Shown one piece after another: positions 24,688 through 34,848 of a stretch of 64,000 nt of DNA; position 1 is the stretch's first letter; the number at the start of each line of letters is the position of its first letter. Position numbers and translations under genes: made by a program. The DNA lies in contig SMMW01000606.1 of NCBI GenBank assembly GCA_004794655.1, positions 1,137,501 to 1,201,500 of the forward strand, written 5' to 3'. The notes under the pieces were generated by a model. The model had not been told where the DNA came from and ran no database searches. It was given only the letters and a program-made list of their open reading frames with translations. This stretch comes from Marisa cornuarietis. Taxonomy: Eukaryota; Mollusca; Gastropoda; Architaenioglossa; Ampullariidae.

Positions 24688-24699
24688 ACTACAGCGGCT
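24688..24699. repeat. 12-bp target-site duplication, right copy
   Basis: ACTACAGCGGCT is identical to 23732-23743. Confidence 0.8.
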
Positions 24700-24952
24700 T
24701 TTGATTGTTCGATCGTTATTAGCGTCTTCACGTCCACAGTACCACATACCCCAGTTATGTTTCCATTCGAATCATGCTTTGCAGTGATTAATTGTTGCAG
24801 CATGGGTTTTCATAAAGATGTTTCTATCACAGACCTTCATTCACTGGTTAAGGGTCTCTCATTCGTTGACTCTTTGCTCTATCATAGGAGTGACCAATCG
24901 TAACAAACCTTAAAAACGAGGGCTTTTGCTTCCGTTTTCTGTCAAAATAGCG

Positions 24953-25353
24953 GTGGGTGGAGGCTGTAACACCTCATTCACCCTGGCAAGACTGGGTTAT
25001 TGGTATGCAACTAATTCGTTACTGACTTTCTCTGTTCATGATGGTCAGTGTGGCCCGTTTAGCTATCAGGTTGTAAGCGATAGCAGATCATTTTAGGGCT
25101 TTAGAAAGGAAAAGTGGCGGCAGCGAGTGGGTGGGGGATGTTTTATGCTGGTCAAACGACGCAGTCAAAGAAAAGGGGTAGCAATATGGGGAAGGGGTCG
25201 GAAGACCACACTCGATGTACCGATGTACTGTCCGGTTGGTCTCTCTTCGCTCAGGTATCAACACAGCCTGCAATTAACATGGCAAACAATACCAAAGGAC
25301 TGCCCCTGATATGATCGTCGGAGGTGAATGAGGTGTTAAGAACCTCCACTCAC
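24953..25353. repeat. Inverted-repeat pair of about 30 bp with 340-bp spacer
   Basis: The left arm at 24953-24982 and the right arm at 25323-25353 are complementary apart from three mismatches and one gap. The core shared word is AACACCTCATTCACC. The structure could be the terminal repeats of a small non-autonomous DNA transposon. No clear target duplication or coding content is present. Confidence 0.65.
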
Positions 25354-25393
25354 CTCAGGACCACCCTTTGTGACGGCGATAACCGTCTCCTTA

Positions 25394-26403
25394 AAGACCA
25401 ACCTGAATGGTTTGAGTTTTTTGCAGACATCGGTAGATAAAGGCGATATAAAACTAACCTGTAAATTGCAGCCTCCAAAACCCATCCGTTAATTAATTAT
25501 CCGCTAGCAAAGTACGCGATTCGCACCTGCGATCAACGAGCGCCGTTAACAGTGTACTACGTCACAGTAGTGCACCATTCACAACATTGGCAGCTGTCAA
25601 CACCAAACAGAGAGAGAGAGACGTCAGCTGGGATTATTCGGACGTTAAAGTCTGCTTTTCTCGTGCTAAAGTAGCAGTTTTTCAAAACCACGAGAAAAAC
25701 AGACTTTCAGCGTCCGAATAACCCAAACTGTCGCTCATTCTCTCTCTCTCTGTTTGGTGTTGACTGCTGCCAGTGTTGTGAATGGTGCACTATATAGTGT
25801 GACGTAGTACACTGTTAGCGACGCTTTAATTGTTGATCGTAAGTATGAATCGTAGCGGATAATTAATTAACGGATGGGTTTTAATAATAATAATAAATGA
25901 AGATTTGTGTAGCGCATATTCACACTCATAGAGAGCATGCTCTTATAGCGCTTAAAAACAAGGAAGAGACATGGACTAAATGGATAGAACACGAGGGGCG
26001 TAAGAATAAACGACAGTATTGACGACAAACAGAAAACAAAGATGGAAAACACAAAAAGACACCAAATAACAGAACATAGAAAATATAGTGATTCTGCAGA
26101 GAAAGATGGTAGAAAATTAGCAAGAGCAGAAGGGGGAGGGTAAGAAGGACGAGCATTGTGTGGACTGTGTTAGGAGTAATGCTCAAGGAAGAGCTAGGTG
26201 CGTTTTCAGTGCAGATTTGAAGGATTCAATTGTGGGAAGGTGGCGGATATGGAAAGGGAGAGAGTTCCATTGTTTTGCTGCACAATAACCAAAAATCCTG
26301 TGACCATAAGTTGTTGTTTTGGAGGCTAAAATTTACAGGTTAGGTTTATATAGCCTGTATCTACCGATATATGAAAACTTCAAAAACCATTCAGGTTGGT
26401 CTT
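25394..26403. mobile_element. Foldback (hairpin) element split by a LINE insertion
   Basis: The left arm is 25394-25665. A 23-base loop follows at 25666-25688. The right arm is 25689-25882 plus 26321-26403. Paired blocks from outside in include AAGACCAACCTGAATGG, ATCGGTAGATA, AACCTGTAAATT, a CATCCGTTAATTAATTATCCG block, a CCATTCACAACA block, CAACACCAAACAGAGAGAGA and a GCTTTTCTCGTG block. Without the nested LINE the element is about 570 bp, nearly all arm. It encodes nothing recognisable and resembles foldback or palindromic MITE elements. No convincing flanking duplication was found. Confidence 0.85.
25883..26315 (-). mobile_element. 5'-truncated non-LTR retrotransposon (family A) nested in the hairpin element
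   Basis: The minus strand starts in ORF2 with TYGHRIFGYCAAKQWNSLPF and continues as HIRHLPTIESFKSALKTHL, the conserved C-terminal block of jockey-superfamily LINEs. The family A 3' UTR and a (TTA)n tail at the left end follow. GTTTT at 25878-25882 is repeated at 26316-26320, consistent with a short target-site duplication. Removing the insert restores the hairpin arm. Confidence 0.85.
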
Positions 26404-26749
26404 ACAATAAACCCTAACTCTTGTCTTTGATGCCTCCGAAAAAATTTGTAGTTGCCAATTCGTATTTCTAAACTGTGTTTGTGTGTGTATAGGGGGGGGG
26501 GGATACTGTTTCTTGTGAACTGGTGATGGGGAAAAAGGGTGATAGCTGAGATGATTATAGGGCACCTGCCCCCAGGATGATAAGAGCACCGGAGTTGACA
26601 GCAAGGAAAAGTGACATCGCCGCGATTTATGAGCACCTCCCTGGCCAGGGAGACATTTACCAGGTCCCCCTCCCACAGCAGCAGTTATGATTCCAGTTAT
26701 AACCCTTGACTCTACTTATTTTGCTCTTTGTGAGGGATTACGTCTCAAA
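26404..26749. other. No gene recognised
   Basis: This is a short stretch with a G run at about 26493-26501. Minus-strand open frames here are not recognisable. Confidence 0.5.
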
Positions 26750-26845
26750 TATTGGGGGCAGGGGGGCAAACAGATATTCCTGCCCCTCCTGTATTTTCAT
26801 TGAGGGAGCGGCTGCCCCATTGGCCCCAAGGTTCCTACGCCATTG
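26750..26845 (+). mobile_element. MITE fragment (family CAGTGGCGTAGGAA), right end
   Basis: The segment ends in GGTTCCTACGCCATTG, one base off the terminal repeat of the complete copy at 47210-47344. It is preceded by the family's G/C-rich inner motif GCGGCTGCCCC. The left terminal repeat was not found. Confidence 0.65.
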
Positions 26846-27281
26846 CTGGTGTGTGACGACTGTTTGAGTAGTCTTCCTGGGAAATCCGTGGCAAGCGAGG
26901 CTGGTTCTATTTTTAGCCTATGACCTCATCTACCATTTGGGATTTCTAATAGTTTATTATAATAAATGCTTTTTGTTAGATATATAAAATAAAACTATGC
27001 TTTTACTATTAGTTACAGCTGATGATAAACTAAACTGAGAAATATTACTAATTCATAATTCACGAAAGGCCGCGAAGTCGCATACAACAAAGGAAAAATT
27101 CGCGCTTCGGTTCTTTGTTTATATCAGCGTCTTCCCTTTTACGCAGTACACGCGTGTTTGTGTGAATCACATTGTCAGATTTTCTTTAAATATCAGACAA
27201 GGGGGGTTAATTACAGGTAAAGAACAGAGTTTTTCTTGTCCTATTCTGGAAAACTCGCGAAGAAGACTGGTTATCAAGAAA

Positions 27282-27405
27282 ATGGAAGAGAAAAATTTGG
27301 CGGTTTCGATTTTTATGTTTGTCGCCATTCTTTTGTCGGCTTATGTCGTTCAAGTTGAATGCAGTGCCATCATGAAACAAGAAAGATTTCGAAGAGAAGC
27401 AGCGG
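27282..27405 (+). CDS. Membrane-protein gene, coding exon 1 (signal peptide)
   Basis: The exon has 41 codons plus one base. The donor reads GCGG then GTAAGAAG, a strong consensus. The frame is open upstream to about 27162 but contains no other ATG, and the signal peptide supports this start. Confidence 0.85.
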
Positions 27406-30400
27406 GTAAGAAGTTTTTATGTGTGTTTGTGTGTCTGTTTGTGTCTTTCTTTGTGTTTTTCAAGATTTAAATAGATGAAAGTTTCAGCCGTCTGAGTATA
27501 CAACTCGTGAAGAACCATGTGCGAGTCCAGCACATGCAGTGTTATTTGACAAGTGTATACTTTTTAGCAATGTTTCTAGATACTAGTTAACTGAAATTTG
27601 ACGAAAACGTGAGCCTGCGTTTTTTTTTTATCCGTTAACGCTTCACGTTGATAAAAGCTGCAGCATATTTTACAAATAAAAGCATTGTTAAGACTGCTTG
27701 TTGCTCTGTATATTGAATTAATGCCATTACCGGACTAAAGCCAATCTAAGTTCCAGAGATGTTAGCAAATATAACAACCGTAAAGATTAAAGTGATATGC
27801 TTACGCTGTAAATCAGTGTTATCCCAACACTTTTTGAAGAAGAAATGTGCAACATAATATTAACAATAAGCATGTGATTTATATACTGCATAATTATTCT
27901 CATGTCAAGTAGGAGGCAAGGACAATATACAAACGTCAGAATGAGAAAGAATCTATGTAGGCAATTAATAATAGACAAACAGAAGACAGAGGAATCAGGG
28001 AACAAACAGTAAAGATGGAGAGTGTCTTAAAATTTGCGGAAGAAGATAAGGAGGCAGAAAAGTCAATTAGCTATAATCACAGCTATGTTGGTTGGTGTCA
28101 TTATCACGTACTATGAGGTGCTATCATTGATGCAGATGCAATCCAGAATCATTAGGCGGAAACAAAAAGACGAACATTGGACAGTTAATGTTCTCTGAAT
28201 CCAAGTTAAAGTGTGGACTAGGTTAAGCCTGAATTTTTAAAAATGGGCACTTAGATGACTCCTTTTTGAGAACTCATTTTAAAACTTTTCTCAGTCTGAA
28301 ACTTTTGGCAAAGCACATGGGGCTCAAAAGTACCCTTTGACAGAATTAATAAGTTTTCTACAGCTTCCTCTTGTAAAGCTAAATTCTAAGAAGATATGAA
28401 AGTTTGCTGAATTGGTTGGTTGGGAAATTTATTCATCTTGATGATGTCACTTTATGAATAGAAGAGTAATGTCTAAGTGCAAGCACTTGTTCTTCCTTGT
28501 AAAGCAAGAGTTTACTGCTGGCGTACCACTAAGCTACTGGGCCTACCTTAATCATTTGAGGAAGTGTTAGTCATATCACCAACCTTATCTGTGTCAAGGC
28601 TAAGGACTGCCTACTCAAGTTAAAAGTTGCTCTTTGTGAGCAACCAGAAGCATAGAAATTTAATCTTGTAAATGTATGTGTGCGCACACGTGCATGCATA
28701 TGTAATCAAAAGGAAACAAAGAGCTCCAGCTCCGGGACAAGTTAACACTAGTCCCTGTGACAGCAAGGAACAGCATATCTAACATTAATAGTCTTGTTAA
28801 TCTGAAGCCAACCACACAGCGTCAGTGTAGATCACTCGTGTTTGATAGATAACAGTATTTTATCGATGCTAAAAAAAAAAAGACTTAAACCTATGTCCAG
28901 GCTTTATGTGTTGGTGTCATATTACCATGGCTATTTTCATTATATGTGACTGATCCATAAAACTGATCTGCCAAGGATAACCATTTAAAAGTTTGTGATG
29001 TGTTAACCTTTTGCTACTTAATTGGGAAGAGGGAATTAGAGGTTCAGACAGCGTGTCCTCACATATAATAAAAATAGCCATGGTATCATGGGAACATCTT
29101 GCTAAAAATGTGCTTACGTTAGATAAGATATGAAGTGAAAATCTAGATCAGTCCATGTGTGTTTTTACCTGGGAAAAAAAGACATGTCACAAGTAAAAAA
29201 AATCACTAAATACAGACATTTAGATAAATCTATGTTTTAAATGAAGCATAATAGAAATACTACTAGATAAACGTTAACACAGAAAAAGTTCAGCGTTAAC
29301 TGATTTGTTCTGTTTCAGACAATACTGGTGTAACCTTTCCAGAAACTGGAAATGAGAGAATGGACTTGCCTAAAGGTTTTTATCGAGTATTTCTGATATA
29401 TATTTATCTGCAACTGCACCACAAGACTAATATTAATATTATGTTTCACATAAACAGTAAAACCTCATTAAGACTTGCTAAACTTCACCATAGTAGGGAG
29501 ATCAATTACTCTGCTTTCATTCCATGAACTATAACAAAAAGTCAAGTTAGCTATGATTAAAGTGATATGGCTTGTATAGAAAAAGACAAGTGACCCATAG
29601 AATAAGTCTCTTTCAAAATTTACTTATGTGATTTCTGCAGAAAATCATAATATAGGGTATGCAGTTGGTCAGAAGCAGTGTATTTTAAAACGTACTTTTT
29701 CAACATGCAACGTTTGCAAAAGAAAAGTCATAATAGAGCAGAAACTGTCGGCAGTAAGTAGGGTTGAGGAGGTAGTCATGATAGAGATGGTGTTTATATA
29801 CCGAAATATGCTGGTAAACATTTTTGGATTATAACTATCCAAAACAGGAAGGTCTTAATAAAGAGGCTTTATTGTATTTTCCTATGATGATTTTATTTTA
29901 GATGTAATATATGGCTGCCATTTGTAAATTTTGATAGGACCTGATGATGTGAAAAGTTTCCTGGTTTTATGGGATCTAAATTTGTGTATATTTGCTGGAA
30001 ACATTGTTCCATTGTTAGCACTATCTGTTTTTCTATCCTTCATGGGCTATTTAAAACTCCTTTTGCAAACCTCTCAATATCATTGTATTTACAAATATGT
30101 TTAACTTCATTTACTTTCTGGTGTGTTTTTGTCCCCTTATTCCATATGATCATGCACTTAACCGTGTTGGCTTCACTTGCTGCTGAATGTTTATCTGTGT
30201 GTGATAATTGTATCTCTGCCACACAGTACTGCAGTGATAAGAACAGGATGGTAACTGATGACCTGTTCCTCTAGACTAAAAGCATGTGTACCTGTTTAAC
30301 TGACTGCTCATGATTTGAATACCTAGATTGATAATAATACAAGAGCCATAACATTCTTTCTGGATGCACAGACGATGTCTAACTTAATAGCTTGGTTTTT

Positions 30401-33400
30401 GAGTAGAAAAGGTTTGCATTTTTGTCACATTATTTGTGAGCACAGTGTGATTCAGGCAAGTGGCTTAAGCAATTTGGCTTTGGATCAAAATGACCAGTGA
30501 TCCTATGAATGAACAGAAAAGTCTCTTTGAAAATGTACTTAATTTATTTTTCATTTTAATTTTCTTTCCCTGCATGTTGATGGTTTGGTGTTAAAAAACA
30601 GATGGTCCAGCTATAGTTGTGGGATGTTTGATGTTAAGTAAAGCTATGTGAACTTGCTAGAGCCTGAGAAGCCATCTGCACTGATTTTTGTCTGCATTCC
30701 TTGTTGGCTTATGCAGACGTGCTGTGTAGCAATGATTGATTTAATATTGTTGGCTTGAGTCTTAATAAAAAGAGAGATTCTGTCTAGTACAGTCGTAAAA
30801 CAATGTGTAAATGTTTTAACAATTGAATGTGTTTCAGAGTAACTTATATTGTATAGTGCATAAGTATTATGAGTAAAGGTGATGTTTCCTGTTATGTTCT
30901 TGAACAATGGTCTATGTCTTACCAGAGATATTTTGTGATGCATTTTACTGTTTTTAACTTGGAGTATTTCTGCCCTCTGCCCAGGTGATGCACCAACACC
31001 AGCACCAACAGCCAGCAATACTACTATAGTAAGCTCCAACACCACAGAACCATTCAAAGGAGACAATGGAGGCTCAGGTACAGTGTATATGTAACAACAG
31101 CCTTTGGTAAGGCTTGTTTCTATGCCTAGAGCAGGTATTGATTTTCAGGTGTCACCACACATTTTAATGTCACATAAAAGATTTTGCTTCTTTTTTGTTT
31201 TGACCTTACTTAAACAGGATTGTTTTTGGGTGTTAACAGCTTATAAAGATAACTTATATATGCAGTAGGTATTCAAGATGGAAGCTGGCTTTCTGTTATC
31301 GAGTGTTAACCTGCATCTGCAATATGTTAGGATAACCAAAGCACAGTGTAAACATCAAGCTGCCTTAATTATTTTTGAGGTATGTTGCATAGCATTTTCC
31401 AGAATTACTGTAATCAGGGGCAAAACTTGGGTATCAGATGTTTGGACATGGAGAAGGTGTGAAATGCCAGGGAAAGCTGGAAACCACTGAAAGCATTGTA
31501 AAGGATGCAAGAGCTGTCCCTTGTCTTATTCTTTAATTCTTTGGAAATCTCAGAAGACTGCACAAAAAGAACAATTAGTTAAACTAATCTTACATTGTGC
31601 TAGTTTGTATAGATGGCATGAGCTAAAAAGCATCAGAAATTATGTATGCTTTTGTTAGATATCCCAAAATGAGGTCCATCATTGATAAGTGTGTGTCTAG
31701 ATTTTGGTCTAAATTTTCACATCTACGCTGTAGTTAAATCCTCAAATTAGTGGAGACTAACTGCTCAAACAACTATTTTGTGTTATTAGTATGTGTTTCG
31801 TTTCATCAAAATATTGAAGCAAATAATTATTTATCAAGCAAAGTTTCCTCCTTATAATAAATCTGAAAAACAAAATGGCATTTTGTCCACAATTAGTACT
31901 TTAAGTTTTGTTACGGGAATTTAATTAATAAAAACTTTGCTGACAGCATAACAGTAAATTGAAAGTAAATTTATGTGTGCAACAGTGCAACCGAAGCATA
32001 GTGCTTAAGAATGTAACAGGCGTCAATGACAATTAACAGCCATTTTCACAGCAGTGTCATAACACTGTCGAATGAGACATTCTATCAGTCAGTTTTAGTT
32101 TTCTAAAAGTACATTGAGAACTGACATAATACATACCAAGTAAAAATATCTCTTTAAGCAGATGGTACATATTGCCATTAACGACACTCAGTTACAATGG
32201 ACTTGAACAATTGTAATGTTGCTTGGGTGTTAAAAATTTAAGAGCTTATGTAACTCTGATTGATGCATTTTATTTTGGTACATGGGTTTGTTTTTTTGGT
32301 TTTTTTTTTCCTCAGAAGAGATCATGTGATACATTTGTCACAAGCGCCTTTACAAACTATTCACAAACTATACATTCAGATTAATCAGGACATTTTGCTG
32401 CTACACGGAAAAAGATTAACAGCATACAAAACCTGATGTCTTGGATGAATTAAAAGCATAACAATAACTGTTAATTTTGAAAATGAACTGTTACAAGAAT
32501 AAGAGAGGAACAATGACAGATAAATGTATTTGATAATTTCCGGAGACAGCATGATGGTTTGAAAGACTTTTTTGAAGCAGACATTTTGGAATGCTGACCT
32601 GATAATGTGAAGGAGAATTGCATCATGAATAGGCTTTGTTGAACACTAACTTAAGAAAATACATTTGGCCACAAATTTAATAAAAATGACCGCCTTTGCA
32701 CGCACTTTGTGTGCATGTTTGAGGTTGAGAACCGCTGCGCTGCATTAATGTCATTTTGATGTTTCAGTTGCTGTACCAGTCATTATTGCCATTCTGGTCA
32801 TCATTTGTGTAGCTGCCATAATTGCCTTTGTCTTCTACCGCATTCGCAAGTAAGAAAGCAAATTGCAATCCCACCAACAAGATATAGTCATAATTATGTA
32901 ACACTAGTTCATAATTATTTAGTGTGCACAAGGTGGGAACACATCCTCAAGTATGTTGCCCCTGAACGCTCGATCAAAACAATACTTCCAGTAAAGTATT
33001 ATCATTTTCCACTTTGTCTTGACAGCAGGATCTTGCTCGTTTGATGATTAGTGCTGTTTATGTTTCAGCTTGTATGTATGTGCGTTTGCCTCATGTGTCT
33101 TTTTTAAATACATTTTTCTGTACAGCACATTCATTATATTTTAAACTGATAACTCTTATATAAAAATCCTTATTAAGTTTTTGCTTTCCTGTCTTTGGAC
33201 AAAACTACTGGTTTTTGCTATTTGGATGCCAGTTTAAACAAAACTTGTGCAAAGACCTTTACTTATAGTTGTGAACAGTAATTATTCCCTCTCTACTCCA
33301 ATAGCAGAAAATGTTCAGTTGCTAGAAGGAAAACATGTATTTAAGTATACTATTACTCCATCTTTCTCCACTGAAACCACTTTTTGACAGCATCACCACC

Positions 33401-33672
33401 ATTTTTCATGTCATAAAATTTATCGCGTTGTATTCGTTTCTTTTGCATTTGCTATGTTTGCTTTAAACTTTTTCCAATCTTTTATATATACTTCACTTTT
33501 TTTTTAAAACAGGAGACGTGCTGCTGACTATGAGAAAAAGACCAAGATTCAGATGTCATCGACCGGAAATGCAGGTGTCTACGTAGATCCAACAACTACG
33601 CTGGCAGAAGGGGACAAAGAGAAGCCAGCAGAAAGTCCAGAACATGAAAGACTGAATAAAGAAGAGGATTAA
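27282..33672 (+). CDS. Small single-pass type I membrane protein, five coding exons, 171 residues
   Basis: Joined exons 27282-27405, 29319-29375, 30985-31077, 32768-32849 and 33513-33672 give 516 nt with consistent phases and GT-AG introns. Residues 6-27 form a hydrophobic signal peptide ending VEC-SA. RFRR at 35-38 fits a furin-type cleavage site, so the mature protein may start at E39. The ectodomain is only about 53 residues, rich in T, P, N and G, with NTT sequons at N72 and N79. A membrane helix spans 92-115, followed by the stop-transfer stretch RIRKRR. The cytoplasmic tail (about 50 residues) is charged, with a tyrosine in GVYVDP at 142 and an acidic end. No family is recognised. By architecture it could be a receptor-associated or mucin-like surface protein, which is inference. 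The ATG at 27282 is the first in frame and has a good AAAATGG context. Confidence 0.82.
27406..29318 (+). other. Intron 1 (1913 bp)
   Basis: AT-rich, GT-AG, phase 1. No repeat family was recognised inside it. Confidence 0.75.
29319..29375 (+). CDS. Membrane-protein gene, coding exon 2 (57 bp, symmetric)
   Basis: The acceptor CTGTTTCAG is good. The exon encodes DNTGVTFPETGNERMDLPK and ends AAAG before GTTTTTAT, a weak donor. It is phase 1 at both ends, so it can be skipped without breaking the frame. It is the least certain exon. Confidence 0.65.
29376..30984 (+). other. Intron 2 (1609 bp)
   Basis: AT-rich intron ending in CTCTGCCCAG. A splice-bounded open stretch at 29641-29753 was considered as an extra exon, but its phase does not fit the next exon. 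Confidence 0.7.
30985..31077 (+). CDS. Membrane-protein gene, coding exon 3 (glycosylated stalk)
   Basis: This 93-bp, phase 1-1 exon has the acceptor CTCTGCCCAG and the donor TCAG then GTACAG. It encodes GDAPTPAPTASNTTIVSS followed by a second NTT sequon and a GDNGGS linker to the membrane helix. Confidence 0.85.
31078..32767 (+). other. Intron 3 (1690 bp)
   Basis: AT-rich intron that contains a MITE relic near its 3' end (32680-32737). Confidence 0.75.
32680..32737 (+). mobile_element. hAT-like MITE relic inside intron 3
   Basis: AAAATGACCGCCTTTGC and the terminal GGTTGAGAACCGCTG match the right half of the complete element at 61458-61634. The relic ends 30 bp before exon 4, which places it around the expected branch point and polypyrimidine region. 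Confidence 0.75.
32768..32849 (+). CDS. Membrane-protein gene, coding exon 4 (transmembrane helix)
   Basis: This 82-bp exon encodes the membrane helix (VAVPVIIAILVIICVAAIIA onward) and the start of the basic stop-transfer. The acceptor is GATGTTTCAG and the donor AA then GTAAGAAA. It moves the phase from 1 to 2. Confidence 0.88.
32850..33512 (+). other. Intron 4 (663 bp)
   Basis: AT-rich GT-AG intron with a T-rich tract before the acceptor. Confidence 0.8.
33513..33672 (+). CDS. Membrane-protein gene, last coding exon (cytoplasmic tail)
   Basis: The acceptor is TTTTTTTAAAACAG. The exon encodes RRAADYEKKTKIQMSSTGNA, then GVYVDPTTTLAEGDKEK and an acidic end SPEHERLNKEED, with TAA at 33670-33672. 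Confidence 0.88.
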
Positions 33673-33726
33673 GAAGTCAGATATTTGCAATTCACTGCAA
33701 AGAACAAATCTTTCAGATCTTCATGG

Positions 33727-33732
33727 AATAAA
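33727..33732 (+). terminator. First poly(A) signal after the stop codon
   Basis: AATAAA lies 55 nt past the TAA, so a compact transcript is possible. Confidence 0.5.
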
Positions 33733-34813
33733 ATGTAAGGTTATTTAACAGTGCTTTATCCAGAAAGCTGTAGACCTTTTAACACTCTGATCTTTGATTT
33801 TAGGCAACTTAAAAAGGGCATTTTATGATCTCGAATTTTATTTCCTTTTTGTTTGGATTATCTTTTAAGACTGAGAACAAGGGATTTTTTTAAATTCAAT
33901 ACCTACTGGAAAAATAGTTATTATTAGTTCAGGTGAGAACTTTTAGAAGGCTAGCTTTTCAAAAAAAAATATTTTCATAACTTATCACCGTGGAAATGAT
34001 GTGTGCCAACTCTCGTGCCTCTGTTCATCTCATATTTCTTCTCATTTTACAACATTTCAGTGATTTTTGTGGTCTGTATTTTGACCTTTTCTTCGACCAT
34101 TGAAAAAAATTTATTTGTGTATCTGAAACCTTTTGTTTCTTGCATCAGTCATTCTTTTATTTTTTATTTCTTTTAAAACATTTATTAGATATGAGAACAT
34201 TTTTCCCATTTAAGGTCTTGTCATTTCAGAAATTGTGGGCAATGTTTGATAACAAATATTGGATATTGCTTGAATTGTGAATAAGATGCAAGTCTTCTCA
34301 ACACATTGCATTGCATGAGTATGTGCTTGGGCACACATCACCCTAACCACTCATATAAACAATAGTTTGATTTTAACATTTCATGTTACCATGCTACTGT
34401 AATGAAAAGATATCATCCTGTAGTATTGCCTGCCACTCAAATGTTCATTGTTTTCTTTGCATCCCATCAGTCATTTCTAAATTATTTTGGTGATAGCATA
34501 TTTGCTGTACAAGAGTCCTAAGGTGTCCACCACATCATGAAAATTAATAGCGTGATTCAATTGCAACCTTCACTTGGGTTTAAGCACATATGACCATCAA
34601 CCCCATAAACAACAAAGGAGAGTGGGAAAGTGCAATTTTATGTGGACCTTATGAACTAATGTCTGTGCAGCTACAGCCAACATATGAATTATTAATGTAC
34701 TTGATAAGGAGGGAAAGTAAATCTAAGAGCATGGGCTTTTCTTAACAATGGTAGAAAAAGCACAAACCTTAGCATCGATGGGGAATGAGGCCTTTTTATT
34801 CAATATAAGTCAG

Positions 34814-34848
34814 TGCGTCAGTACCTTATTGTGCATGGTACTGACGCA
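34814..34848. repeat. 12-bp perfect stem with 11-nt loop
   Basis: TGCGTCAGTACC and GGTACTGACGCA pair perfectly around TTATTGTGCAT. The hairpin lies in the candidate 3' UTR. It could be an RNA structure or an old DNA inverted repeat. Confidence 0.7.

Noticed and set aside
29641..29753. Extra exon for the membrane-protein gene (good acceptor TTTCTGCAG and donor GTAAGT, open frame)
   Set aside because: Its 113-nt length would shift the phase and break the join to the next exon, and the residues do not resemble the rest of the protein.
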